This document shows, piece after piece, positions 54,625 to 63,913 of a stretch of DNA of 64,000 bases (position 1 is the stretch's first letter; every line of letters starts with the position of its first letter). Below the pieces are notes generated by a model that saw only the letters and a list, made by a program, of their open reading frames with translations, did not search any database and was not told the DNA's origin. The stretch spans positions 124,001-188,000 of the forward strand of contig CALUWC010000003.1 in assembly GCA_944324395.1 (NCBI GenBank). Reading direction: 5' to 3'. The position numbers and the translations under genes were made by a program. The DNA is from Candidatus Gastranaerophilales bacterium. GTDB lineage: Bacteria > Cyanobacteriota > Vampirovibrionia > Gastranaerophilales > Gastranaerophilaceae.

Positions 54625-56712
54625 TTAAACAAAAGAATGTATTTTTTCTGCAATTTCTTTTTCATCAAGACCTTTATAGTTTATTCTTGATGAAGTAATA
54701 GGCTGTTTGTAATCATATTTATTGATAGATCTGGAATCAACGATTACAGAAGGCGGAAGAATAGACCATTTATATAAAGCTGCAGCCATTCTTCTGTAGA
54801 ATTTATCCAGCCATTGGATTTTTTGTTCTTTAGAAATTTCATTATTTTTCTCATATAAGAATGTTGAATTTAGCATATCATAATAGTGTTCTTTTTTATT
54901 TTCTATTCTCCAGATTATTTCGTCTAAGAATTCATAAGGCATCAAAGCATCTTCAGCTATCAGAGGTTTTCCTGTTTGAGGGTTTATTGCAAGTTCTGCC
55001 CCGGGTTTTTTTAGTATTATTGCTTCAGGGATTGCGTTTTTAACTTCTCGGTTTTTATTTAACCAGCGTGCGAGAGCAAAAAGTTTTGTTTTCGGAACGT
55101 CTGCAATAGGAGCAAATCCTCCTGACATATCACCGTTTATTGTTGCATAGCCCATATAAAGTTCAGATTTATCCGAGGTTGCAATAGGCAGACATCTATC
55201 AAATTCATTACTTATCCCCCACAAAAAGATTGCTCTTGAGCGGGCTTGTATATTATCCATCGTGAAAGACTGTTTATAGCGGCAGTCCCATTTTTCTTCA
55301 ACTGTTCTGAATAATTTTTGCAGGCAGTTGTTAGTTGTTTCTACCATATCTTTTATTGAAGCTTCTGCGAAATTTATTCCAAGGTTATTTGCAAGTTTTT
55401 CTGCATCACTTTTACTTTCAAAACTTGTAATTTTTGATGGCATACTGACTCCGAATACATTTTCGCAGCCTAATGCATCTGCTAAAAGCACTGCACATAC
55501 AGTTGAATCAAGTCCGCCGGATAATCCGAGTACAGCCCTTTTAAATCCTGTTTTTTTGAAATAATCCTGAATCCCCTGAATAATGGTTTTATATGTTCTT
55601 TCTAAATCAGGTTCATATTCAAGGGTATAAACTTTCGCTTCAGTCAAAGTTTTTTCAAGACCTTTGGTCAGCGGATAAATTTTTCCAAGGTTTTTATGCG
55701 GATTAACAATTAAAAATTGTTCTTTAAATGATTTTGCTCTGGCAAGCAGTTTTCCGTTTTTATCAAAAACTCTGCTAGAGCCGTCAAAAGAACTGTTGTC
55801 TATTGCCCCAACCTGATTTACATAAACAATTGGGGTTGAGTATTTTTTGGAAATAAAAGACAGCATATTATGTTTTAATTGTTCTTTCTTTGCTCTTGTC
55901 GGGGATGCAGAACAATTGATAAACACATCGGGTTTCTCTTTTGACAATTCTTCTATCGGATCTATTGAGTATAAAGTTGTATCGTTGAAAAATTCTTTAT
56001 TATTCCAGCAGTCTTCACAGATTGAAATTCCGTATTTTAGATTATTTATTGTATTAACGGTTTCACATTTTCGGATTTTTTCGCTGTCAAAATTTCCTAA
56101 TGTTTCTCCCGGTTGATTACCGATAACAGGAGACGGTTCAATATATCTATAGTCGTTAAATTCGGAATATGTCGGCAGCAATGATTTTCTTACAATTCCC
56201 TGAATTTTACCGTTTTGAAGTATCGCAACAGAGTTATAATACTTTTTCCCTGTCAAATGGTCGTATTTCCTTGGTTCCACAAATCCGACAATCGCAGATG
56301 TTTCTTTTGTAATTTTTGCGATTTCTTTAAGCCATTTTATATTTTCTTCAACGATTATAGGGTGTCTGTCGATAGTATCTTCTATAGGATAGCCCATAAG
56401 TGTAAGTTCCGGAAAAACGACCAGATTAAGCCCGATATTTTGAGCATGCATAATATATTTGACAACTTTTTTTGCATTGTATTCGATATCACCTGCTATC
56501 GGGTTTATTTGAGCTAATCCTATTGAGCCGTTTTTATATGGTTCAAGTAATTTTTTTAATTCTTTTTCAAGTATTTCACAATTTTCTTTTGATAAATCTT
56601 TGTCATAGATTTCTGAAAGTTTATAAATACATTCTTCTTTATGATATTTTTTCAAGATATTTTCAACTTTTTGGTGAAGTTCTTCTGTAGTCAACCTGTT
56701 ATCTTTAGTCAT
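54625..56712 (-). CDS. nadE: Glutamine-dependent NAD+ synthetase
   Basis: 695 residues. The N-terminal nitrilase-like glutaminase has the triad E102 (FPELTLMGYP), K176 (VRKSLLP) and C232 (SICEDCW), which frees ammonia from glutamine. The C-terminal synthetase has the PP-loop SGGLDS at 398-403, then KSELYMGYATINGDMSGGFAPI, and makes NAD+ from deamido-NAD+. About 60 residues precede the glutaminase core, somewhat more than usual. The start is preceded by GAGGAT. It is transcribed towards the convergent AsmA/TPR region. Confidence 0.95.
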   Translation of the reverse strand: MTKDNRLTTEELHQKVENILKKYHKEECIYKLSEIYDKDLSKENCEILEKELKKLLEPYKNGSIGLAQINPIAGDIEYNAKKVVKYIMHAQNIGLNLVVFPELTLMGYPIEDTIDRHPIIVEENIKWLKEIAKITKETSAIVGFVEPRKYDHLTGKKYYNSVAILQNGKIQGIVRKSLLPTYSEFNDYRYIEPSPVIGNQPGETLGNFDSEKIRKCETVNTINNLKYGISICEDCWNNKEFFNDTTLYSIDPIEELSKEKPDVFINCSASPTRAKKEQLKHNMLSFISKKYSTPIVYVNQVGAIDNSSFDGSSRVFDKNGKLLARAKSFKEQFLIVNPHKNLGKIYPLTKGLEKTLTEAKVYTLEYEPDLERTYKTIIQGIQDYFKKTGFKRAVLGLSGGLDSTVCAVLLADALGCENVFGVSMPSKITSFESKSDAEKLANNLGINFAEASIKDMVETTNNCLQKLFRTVEEKWDCRYKQSFTMDNIQARSRAIFLWGISNEFDRCLPIATSDKSELYMGYATINGDMSGGFAPIADVPKTKLFALARWLNKNREVKNAIPEAIILKKPGAELAINPQTGKPLIAEDALMPYEFLDEIIWRIENKKEHYYDMLNSTFLYEKNNEISKEQKIQWLDKFYRRMAAALYKWSILPPSVIVDSRSINKYDYKQPITSSRINYKGLDEKEIAEKIHSFV

Positions 56713-56810
56713 TATTTCCGTATCCTCAATTTTAATTTAATTATATCTGAAAAATGATAAATATTCTTGAAAATAAAGTTGATTTTTACTATAATATTTC
56801 TGTTACCTGA

Positions 56811-56882
56811 AGCGGTATCGTCTAGTGGTTAGGACGGGAGATTCTCATTCTCCAAACACGGGTTCAATTCCCGTTACCGCCG
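56811..56882 (+). tRNA. tRNA-Glu (anticodon CTC)
   Basis: A 72-nt cloverleaf. The D-arm TCGTCTAGTGGTTAGGAC is typical of tRNA-Glu. Anticodon stem GGAGA/TCTCC with loop TTCTCAT gives CTC. The T-arm is ACGGG-TTCAATT-CCCGT and the discriminator is G. The acceptor is AGCGGTA/TACCGCC, so position 1 (A) faces C72, a mismatch where G1-C72 is normal. CCA is not encoded. Confidence 0.9.
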
Positions 56883-56977
56883 GGGTAAATATATTGGGGT
56901 TGCAGGTCTGGATTTATTGAAGTGTATTTTTGCGAAAATATCTAATTTGACAATAATTTGTTTGAAATTCGCAAGTA

Positions 56978-58549
56978 TTATTCCTCTTCAAGTTTAAATT
57001 TTTCACGTATTTGCTCAAGTCTTTTATCTTCAGGCAGTTTTTTTATAAGCTTTTTATAAATTTTTTTTAAGTTTATATAACTATTTTGGGACAAAGGGTG
57101 ATTAAGATTGACTGTGAAGTTATACATATTTTCAAGTGCTTTTTCATACTCTTTTTTTTCTAAATACAGATAGGCAAGATACCATGATGTATTCTCCTGT
57201 ATGTACTGGGTATCAATATCTTTGTTGTTTTTGAAGTCTTTAATTATTTTATTAATTGTTTCTATACCCTTATCATACTCTTTCTTATAAATATAACAAC
57301 TTACTAAAAACAGTCTGCCTTCTACTATGTCAGGATTTTTTTTATTGAAATCTTCAATTAAATGAATATATTCTTGGCTCATTTTATTTTGAGAAGCCTG
57401 CAATTCTAATTGCAATACTTTAAAACATCTTTCTTTAGGAAAGATTTTTATAGCTTTTTCTACTAACTCCAAACCCAATTTATAACAATACAGCATTTTT
57501 AAAGAAGCAATCATATCAAAATACTGCCATACTGTAAATTTTTCCGCATTATATTTATAAGCCTTTTTGTAATATTTGTAAGCTTTTTTATAGTCGCCTT
57601 GTTCACAATATACATGTCCTAATATTGTATAAAAATATTTATTCAATTTTGCTGCTTTATTAGCATACTCGAACGCTTTTTCATATTCTTTTTTGTGAAT
57701 ATAAATATCTGCAATATAACCGTATACATCTGCACTTTTGGAATTTAAACTTTCTGCCTGTAACAGATAATTTAAAGATTTATCTTTATCCATCCCTTTT
57801 CCTTTGTAGTAATATAAAAAACCTTTTTGTGCATAACCTTCAGGTTCATCTTTATGTTTAAACAGGGCCTTATTTGCATATTCATGAGCCTTATTTAATT
57901 TGTTAAAAATGTTGTAGCACATTGAGATATTAACATACAGCATGACATTATTATCATCTCCATATCCTTTAGCTTCGGCTTTCAGATAATATTCCAGTGC
58001 TTTTCTATGCATATGCAGGGTATGATATATCCACCCTTTAATAAATAAAAAGTATGGAACATTTACTTTTTTAGCCAGTGCTTTATTTGTGTAAGCCATA
58101 GCTTTCAGCTGATTGTCTGAATCCATATAATAGTCGATAATTTTATCATATAAATCTGGTAGGTAACAATTATTTTTTTCTGCAAGTAAATATAATTCAA
58201 AAGCTTTTTGAGGATTTTTATAATATTCTTCATAAACTCCTGCCCAAATATAATAGGGAAGTCCGAAATCAGGATCCATATCAATAGCCTTTCGGGCATA
58301 ATATTCAGCACGTTTAAATTCTTTATTCCAAAGAGCATAAAGCCAAGCCATACGTGCATACATTTCAGAAGAAATATAACCTTCTTTTTCCGCCTGTATG
58401 AATTTTTCGAGAGCCATATCGTTTTCATGATTTTTAAATAGTTCCCGCCCTTCCAGATACAAATTATAGCCTTTGTTTGAGGTCAAAGGCGACGGTTTTG
58501 ATGTTTCTTCCTTTTTGAAGTTTTTGAAAAAATTAATTATATTGCCCAT
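56978..58549 (-). CDS. Large TPR protein
   Basis: A 523-residue soluble protein without signal peptide, beginning GNIINFFKNFKKEE. About a dozen TPR or Sel1-like units fill it, seen as A-x-x-Y-A-x-K-A-I/A-x-x and A-L-E-Y-Y-L-K-A-E-A-K-G-Y repeats. It probably acts as a cytoplasmic scaffold. There is no evident ribosome site. It is unlinked to the downstream nadE, which is separated by tRNA-Glu on the other strand. Confidence 0.8.
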   Translation of the reverse strand: MGNIINFFKNFKKEETSKPSPLTSNKGYNLYLEGRELFKNHENDMALEKFIQAEKEGYISSEMYARMAWLYALWNKEFKRAEYYARKAIDMDPDFGLPYYIWAGVYEEYYKNPQKAFELYLLAEKNNCYLPDLYDKIIDYYMDSDNQLKAMAYTNKALAKKVNVPYFLFIKGWIYHTLHMHRKALEYYLKAEAKGYGDDNNVMLYVNISMCYNIFNKLNKAHEYANKALFKHKDEPEGYAQKGFLYYYKGKGMDKDKSLNYLLQAESLNSKSADVYGYIADIYIHKKEYEKAFEYANKAAKLNKYFYTILGHVYCEQGDYKKAYKYYKKAYKYNAEKFTVWQYFDMIASLKMLYCYKLGLELVEKAIKIFPKERCFKVLQLELQASQNKMSQEYIHLIEDFNKKNPDIVEGRLFLVSCYIYKKEYDKGIETINKIIKDFKNNKDIDTQYIQENTSWYLAYLYLEKKEYEKALENMYNFTVNLNHPLSQNSYINLKKIYKKLIKKLPEDKRLEQIREKFKLEEE

Positions 58550-58576
58550 ATATAAATATTATACAAAATTTAAAGA

Positions 58577-58600
58577 CTCCGTTCAATGTTGTAAACGGAG
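58577..58600 (-). terminator. Intrinsic terminator after the M48-like gene
   Basis: CTCCGTT (58577-58583) pairs with AACGGAG (58594-58600), with further partial pairing outside. On the minus strand TCTTTAAATTTT follows. It lies just past the stop of the M48-like gene at 58633. Confidence 0.55.
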
Positions 58601-58632
58601 CCTTTTATGATTAGATATTATGCAATTAGATT

Positions 58633-59421
58633 TTATTCTTCTGCACTCAATAGACCAAACAGTGCATCCCACCAGCTCAAGCCGCCTCTTGTTTTAAATT
58701 TTGTCAATTGAGAATCACTTTTTTTCACTGCTTTTGCCTGTTCTTTTTCATATTTTGAAACCTGTTTTTCATCTGCGTTTCTTGCTTCAACAATCGGAGT
58801 TGCATAAGCTACAAATGTTCTGTATTCGTTACAGCCATATCCGGCTTTCAGTTTCGCAGGATATGCATAGCTTACATAATTATAAACACTCATTGCTCTT
58901 TCTGCATTGGCAGGTTTTCCCTGAAGAGCTTCCCAATAAGTATTTGATTGTTTTGTTAATACAACAATAATAGCTAAAGGGTTGTAACCGGCATTTACCA
59001 TTAAATTTGTTGCAATAATATCAGCCTCTTTTTCTTCTTTTGTGTACTGATAATTTGAAAGCAAATTAGATGAGCTGTCTGTTGTCGTTCCGCCTGTAAA
59101 TAATTGTACAACTTTACCTTTTGAAGCGTGACCGCTAATGATGTGTCCGAGTTCATTTGCAACAACAGCAGCCACTTCATTGTCATTTCCTGCAAAAGAT
59201 AATTCAGCACTTGATACATTTACTGTTTTGTTTTCTACATAATCAGAATTATCTACATAATCCGATACCACCTTGAATTTAACATTTGCAGTGGTTATTC
59301 CGTTTTTAGTCAGTAAATTTTGACCCACAACAGGCACTCTTGCTGCTGCATTGTATGTTGCAGCCTGAGTAGGAACAACTATAGCAAATGCTACAAAAAG
59401 AGACAATAATACTTTTTTCAT
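58633..59421 (-). CDS. M48-like exported protein with altered zinc motif (NELGH)
   Basis: 262 residues with a signal peptide (KKVLLSLFVAFAIVVPTQA) and a start behind GAAGGAGT. The region NEVAAVVANELGHIISGHASKG aligns with the M48 L-A-A-V-L-A-H-E-L-G-H pattern, but the first zinc ligand His is Asn; the codon reads AAT. The third-ligand helix KEEKEADIIATNLMVNAGYNP is intact. The C-terminal part is Lys/Gln-rich and ends WWDALFGLL. The protein could be an inactive chaperone-like relative or have unusual metal binding. Confidence 0.75.
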   Translation of the reverse strand: MKKVLLSLFVAFAIVVPTQAATYNAAARVPVVGQNLLTKNGITTANVKFKVVSDYVDNSDYVENKTVNVSSAELSFAGNDNEVAAVVANELGHIISGHASKGKVVQLFTGGTTTDSSSNLLSNYQYTKEEKEADIIATNLMVNAGYNPLAIIVVLTKQSNTYWEALQGKPANAERAMSVYNYVSYAYPAKLKAGYGCNEYRTFVAYATPIVEARNADEKQVSKYEKEQAKAVKKSDSQLTKFKTRGGLSWWDALFGLLSAEE

Positions 59422-59517
59422 ATTTCCACTCCTTCTTACACTACCAACAATATATTATTACAAAATAATTTATTGTAAAATGTTTTTATCTAATTGATAA
59501 ATTTTATAGGAGGTTAT

Positions 59518-60597
59518 ATGAAAGCTCTGATTTATGATAAAAATTTTGATGCAAAAATACAGCTATCTCAAAAAGAAATTCCGCAAATTTTAAATCCGAA
59601 AGATGCAATTGTTGAAGTTACTTTATCATCAATATGCACAAGTGATTTGCATATAATAAACGGTCAAGTTCCGAGGGCAAATAACAATATTATCCTCGGA
59701 CATGAATTTGTCGGCAGAATCACAGCAATTGGCTCAGATGTGAAAAAACTCTCAATAGGCGACAGAGTGAGTGCAAACTGTGAAACTTTCTGCGGCGAAT
59801 GTTATTTCTGCAAACGAGGTTATATAAACAACTGCCTGAATGGCGGCTGGGAATTAGGCTGCAGAATTGACGGCTGTCAGGCTGAATATGTCAGAGTTCC
59901 ATACGCAGATCAGGGTTTGACAAAAATTCCTGATAACGTAACCGATAAAAATGCTCTGTATGTTGGGGATATTTTGTCAAGTGGCTACTTCGGAGCAGAA
60001 ATGTGCGAAATAAAACAAGGAGATACAATTGCTGTCATAGGTTCGGGCCCTGTTGGTATGTGCTCAATGATTTGTGCAAGACTTATGGAGGCAGAAAAAA
60101 TAATTGCAATTGATATTAACGAAAACAGATTGAATATTGCTAAACAGCAAAAACTTGCAGATTATTATCTCAACCCCAAGACCTGTAACATAGAACAAGA
60201 AGTAAAAAAACTTACCCAAAACAGAGGTGCAGACGGAGTTATTGAAGCCGCCGGGGGGGTAAATGTTCACTGCCAACAACAAAATTCATTACCACAACAA
60301 GGAACCTTTGAACTTGCATGGAAAATTGCAAGACCAAATGCTATTGTTGGAATTGTTGCTATGTATGAGGAAAATCAAATTCTGCCCCTGCCTGAAATGT
60401 ACGGCAAAAATCTTACATTTAAAACTGGCGGGGTTGATGCTGTTCATTGTAAAAAGCTCTTGCAGCTTATTTCTGATGGTAAAATCAATACCGATTTTTT
60501 GATAACTCAAACTTATCCGCTTGATAACATTCTTGAGGCTTATGAGTATTTCAAGAATAACAAGAATACCTGTCTTAAAATTGCAATAACAAAATAA
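59518..60597 (+). CDS. Zinc-dependent alcohol dehydrogenase (MDR family)
   Basis: 359 residues from ATG 59518, fixed by AGGAGG. Catalytic zinc ligands are present (C in SICTSDLH, GHEFVGRI), as is the structural zinc set C-x2-C-x2-C-x7-C in CGECYFCKRGYINNC. The Rossmann glycine motif is VIGSGPVGMCS. The middle (EQEVKKLTQNRGADGVIEAAGG) and later GTFELAWKIARPNA resemble formaldehyde dehydrogenase or threonine dehydrogenase relatives. The NAD(P)-linked substrate is unknown. It is transcribed alone, ending at a bidirectional terminator. Confidence 0.9.
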   Translation: MKALIYDKNFDAKIQLSQKEIPQILNPKDAIVEVTLSSICTSDLHIINGQVPRANNNIILGHEFVGRITAIGSDVKKLSIGDRVSANCETFCGECYFCKRGYINNCLNGGWELGCRIDGCQAEYVRVPYADQGLTKIPDNVTDKNALYVGDILSSGYFGAEMCEIKQGDTIAVIGSGPVGMCSMICARLMEAEKIIAIDINENRLNIAKQQKLADYYLNPKTCNIEQEVKKLTQNRGADGVIEAAGGVNVHCQQQNSLPQQGTFELAWKIARPNAIVGIVAMYEENQILPLPEMYGKNLTFKTGGVDAVHCKKLLQLISDGKINTDFLITQTYPLDNILEAYEYFKNNKNTCLKIAITK

Positions 60598-60624
60598 GAA
60601 AAGTTTTCTTTTGCCGCTACTCAA

Positions 60625-60656
60625 TAAAATCCCTCGCTTATAAACGAGGGATTTTA
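60625..60656. terminator. Bidirectional intrinsic terminator
   Basis: TAAAATCCCTCG (60625-60636) pairs with CGAGGGATTTTA (60645-60656) around CTTATAAA. The A- and T-rich flanks serve both convergent genes, the dehydrogenase and the cupin. Confidence 0.75.
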
Positions 60657-60680
60657 TATAATAATATGAGTAATTAGTGT

Positions 60681-60986
60681 TTATATTTTTATCAAAAAGA
60701 ATTTGCTGTCTTTCTTAGCAAGAACTTTGTGCTGGGTATCTTTTTTAAACATTAAAAGTTCTCCTTTCCCGACTGTAAATTTTTCGGCATCAAAATGCAA
60801 TTCAATTTCACCATCAATTACATATACTGCGGCATCTTCAATTGATGTATGTGTGTCTATTATTTCATCTTTTTTCAAAGCAATAATATTCAAGCTTGAA
60901 TTATTGTTTTCAATCAGGATTTCCTTTTCAAAATTAGAATCTTTTAAATCAACTATATCTTTTGCTTTCAATACATTAAAGAACAT
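60681..60986 (-). CDS. Cupin-domain protein
   Basis: 101 residues from ATG 60986, fixed by AAGGAGG; the longer frame to 61040 lacks a ribosome site. It is a single small beta-barrel with THTSIEDAAVYVIDGEIEL (first cupin motif, one His plus Glu/Asp) and VGKGELLMFKKDTQHKV (second motif with His). Metal and ligand are unknown. Small stand-alone cupins of this type often sense or bind metabolites. Confidence 0.78.
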   Translation of the reverse strand: MFFNVLKAKDIVDLKDSNFEKEILIENNNSSLNIIALKKDEIIDTHTSIEDAAVYVIDGEIELHFDAEKFTVGKGELLMFKKDTQHKVLAKKDSKFFLIKI

Positions 60987-61126
60987 AATTTCCTCCTTGT
61001 TTATATGAAAGTATTTTAAATTTATAAAAGAAGTTTTCAATTCCCTTATAATAGATGTCTGATTGTCTATAAATATATATCTTAAAAGCTAATAGCAAGT
61101 TTTTATTAAAAAAATAATATAATTTT

Positions 61127-63910
61127 ATGATAAATTTTAAAAGTATATTATTATGTTTTTATTTGCTGTTTATTTTTACGTTGCAGGTTAATGCTGAAGA
61201 TATTCAGGTTGCAAGTTTTGAAGAGTTAATAAATTCAAATCCCGGCAGCGGTGATACTATTGAGTTTTTAGATAATATGAATTCTGATGCTACAATAGGA
61301 TATAATTTTTACGGGCTGGATATTCAATTTGAAGGTAACAATTATTCTATCAATGGAAATGAAATTTTTGGCGGGTTTATATTAAATCAGGATAGCTTAT
61401 TTAATCAGGTAAGAATATTGAACTGTATGGGTCAGGAATATAATCGGTCAAATTTTGCCGGTGCTGTGTATAATAACGGAGGAACTATTGAAATAAATTC
61501 ATCGGCTTTTCAGGGAAATTTTGTTGATGCAAGCGGTTTTAATTTTGCAGTTGGCGGAGCTTTGTATAATCTGAGCGGCGGGCATATTGATATTGATAAT
61601 TCTTTATTTGAAAATAATTATTCTGACGGAGCCTCTTCATACGGAGGAGCAATTGCTAATGGTTATCAGCAATCAGGAAGCGGAGCAGAAATGACTATAA
61701 GCAATTCAATTATTCGGAATAACTATTCGGAAGGTTCTGTTGTTCCTCATGGTGGTGCCATTTATAATGTAGGGAACATAAATGTTAAAAATTCCGGAAT
61801 TGAAAATAATTTTGTTAAAGGAACTGACGGAACCTATGCTTTTGGCGGTGCTATTTATAATGAAGGTGATACATATTTAGCAAAAAGCAGGTTGAATAAT
61901 AACAAAGCATTATCAGGGGATTATTCATTTGTATATGGCGGAGCGGTGTATAATAACAGCCGATTGGAGATTACTGATTCTGAAATTAACAATAATATAG
62001 TTCAGGGCGGAGTTTATTCTTATAATGCCGGAGGTGCAATTTATAATGCTTCCGATGTTAAAATCAGCGGAAGCGAGATATCTTTTAATAATATTCAAGG
62101 GGCTGAAAATACAGTGAATCATGGCGGGGCTATATTTAATGCGGGAAATTTAGAGATAGAAAATTCTAAAGTTTCTGATAATACGATCAATACATCTTTT
62201 CAAAGTGACGGCGGTGCAATTTATAATAATACAGATGCAGATTTGGCTATAAAAAATTCTACAATCGAAAACAATTCCAATACAGGAGAAGGTAACGGCG
62301 GAGCCATTTATAATTCAGGAAAGCTGGTTATAGAAAATTCTATTTTTAAAAATAATAGAAATAACGATACAGAAAATGATATTTATAATAACAACGCTTC
62401 AATTGAATTTAATGGCAGCGGCAGCAGCTCGATTTTGAGCGGTGTTTCCGGAAATGGTACTATTGTCAAAAATGATGTGGGTATATTAAATTTAGGAGGG
62501 AATAACAGTGATTTTAAAGGTGATTTTGTATTTAATGCGGGAACTGTTAATCTGTTAGCGGATAGTAGTTTTTTTGATGCTCAAAATACAAATTTAGGTA
62601 ATAACGTGAATTTAAATACGCAAAATGGTGAAATAAGTTCTCTTCATTTCAACAATTTAAATTTAAACGGACAAACAAATCTTTTTGTGGAGGCTGATTT
62701 AAATAGCAAAACTATGGATACAGTAAGTGCCGGCAGCTTGAATGGTAACGGAGTATTATTTGTAAAGAATTTAAAATTGTATGGAACTCCTGAATCTAAA
62801 GATATTTCCATTCATTTTGCAGATTCTGTATTGAAAAATTATGTGAGGTATAATCCGGATGAAATTAAAACACCTATATATAATTATAATGTAAGATATG
62901 ATAGTTCTGACGGAGATTTTAATTTCCTCAGAGGTGATTTCAACCCATCTATTTTTACATCTGAGGTTGCATCGCAATTAGGCGGATATTTAGTTCAGCT
63001 AGAAACTTATAAAAATGTATTTTCAAATCTAGACATGGTTATGATAACTCCGCCGGATTCTGCTAAAAGTTTTTCTTATTATAATAAATTTGCTGCTTCA
63101 AACGGCCGGCTTGCCTTTTCTCCGTTGTTTATGCCGGAACAAAGAAAGGGTATCTGGTTCAAGCCGTATTCTACATTTGAAAATGTTCCGCTCCGGCATG
63201 GTCCGAAGGTTTCTAATGTGCTGTACGGTGCAATTGTTGGCGGAGAAAGCGAACTGATGAGATTAAAACATAAATGGTATATGATGTACGGTGCATACGC
63301 TGCTTATAACGGCTCGCATCAGGCTTACCAGGGAAACAGTATTTATAATAACGGAGGTTTAATAGGGGCTGATGCAGTATTTTATAAAGGCAGATTTTTT
63401 TCCGCCTGGACAGCTAATGCAGGTGCTAATGCCGCTGAAGCTTCTACCGATTTCGGACGAGAAAATTTTGCAATGTTAAATACCGGTATTGCACAAAAAT
63501 CGGGTTATAATTTTGAAGTTTTTGAAAGAAAGATGATAATTCAACCCAGTATCATGACTTCATATTCATTCATAAATACGTTTAATTATACAACAGCTTC
63601 AAATGTAAATATAAATACCGAACCTTTGCATGCTCTGCATATTGAACCCGGAATAAAAATTATCGGAAACTTTAAAAACTATTTACAGCCGTATCTTTCT
63701 GTTTCAATGGCTTGGAATATAATAGATCATGCCCGTTTTCAGGCAAATGATATTTATCTTACGGATTTATCCGTTAAACCTTATGTTCAGTATGGTGTTG
63801 GTATTCAGAAACGCTGGGGTGAACGGATAACAGGATTTTTGGAAGGAATGATACGCAATGGCGGAAGAAACGGTATAGCTTTACTTTTTGGCTTGAGAAT
63901 AAGTTTATAA
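61127..63910 (+). CDS. Pmp-like autotransporter adhesin
   Basis: 927 residues. A signal peptide (LLCFYLLFIFTLQVNA) leads into a beta-helix passenger. From residue ~115 to ~410 are about ten G-G-A-[IV]-[YF]-N motifs spaced about 25-30 residues apart, together with F-x-x-N motifs (FENN, FKNN). This is the GGA[IL]/FxxN pattern of chlamydial polymorphic membrane proteins. A C-terminal ~270-residue autotransporter barrel starts near KGIWFKPYSTFENV and ends FGLRISL. It is predicted to be outer-membrane and surface-exposed, possibly an adhesin. The ATG has no Shine-Dalgarno. Confidence 0.85.
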   Translation: MINFKSILLCFYLLFIFTLQVNAEDIQVASFEELINSNPGSGDTIEFLDNMNSDATIGYNFYGLDIQFEGNNYSINGNEIFGGFILNQDSLFNQVRILNCMGQEYNRSNFAGAVYNNGGTIEINSSAFQGNFVDASGFNFAVGGALYNLSGGHIDIDNSLFENNYSDGASSYGGAIANGYQQSGSGAEMTISNSIIRNNYSEGSVVPHGGAIYNVGNINVKNSGIENNFVKGTDGTYAFGGAIYNEGDTYLAKSRLNNNKALSGDYSFVYGGAVYNNSRLEITDSEINNNIVQGGVYSYNAGGAIYNASDVKISGSEISFNNIQGAENTVNHGGAIFNAGNLEIENSKVSDNTINTSFQSDGGAIYNNTDADLAIKNSTIENNSNTGEGNGGAIYNSGKLVIENSIFKNNRNNDTENDIYNNNASIEFNGSGSSSILSGVSGNGTIVKNDVGILNLGGNNSDFKGDFVFNAGTVNLLADSSFFDAQNTNLGNNVNLNTQNGEISSLHFNNLNLNGQTNLFVEADLNSKTMDTVSAGSLNGNGVLFVKNLKLYGTPESKDISIHFADSVLKNYVRYNPDEIKTPIYNYNVRYDSSDGDFNFLRGDFNPSIFTSEVASQLGGYLVQLETYKNVFSNLDMVMITPPDSAKSFSYYNKFAASNGRLAFSPLFMPEQRKGIWFKPYSTFENVPLRHGPKVSNVLYGAIVGGESELMRLKHKWYMMYGAYAAYNGSHQAYQGNSIYNNGGLIGADAVFYKGRFFSAWTANAGANAAEASTDFGRENFAMLNTGIAQKSGYNFEVFERKMIIQPSIMTSYSFINTFNYTTASNVNINTEPLHALHIEPGIKIIGNFKNYLQPYLSVSMAWNIIDHARFQANDIYLTDLSVKPYVQYGVGIQKRWGERITGFLEGMIRNGGRNGIALLFGLRISL

Positions 63911-63913
63911 TTT

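Noticed and set aside
61450-62330. Regularly spaced repeats that could suggest CRISPR
   Set aside because: The repeats are coding (GGA[IV]-[YF]-N motif of the autotransporter) and are not identical at DNA level.
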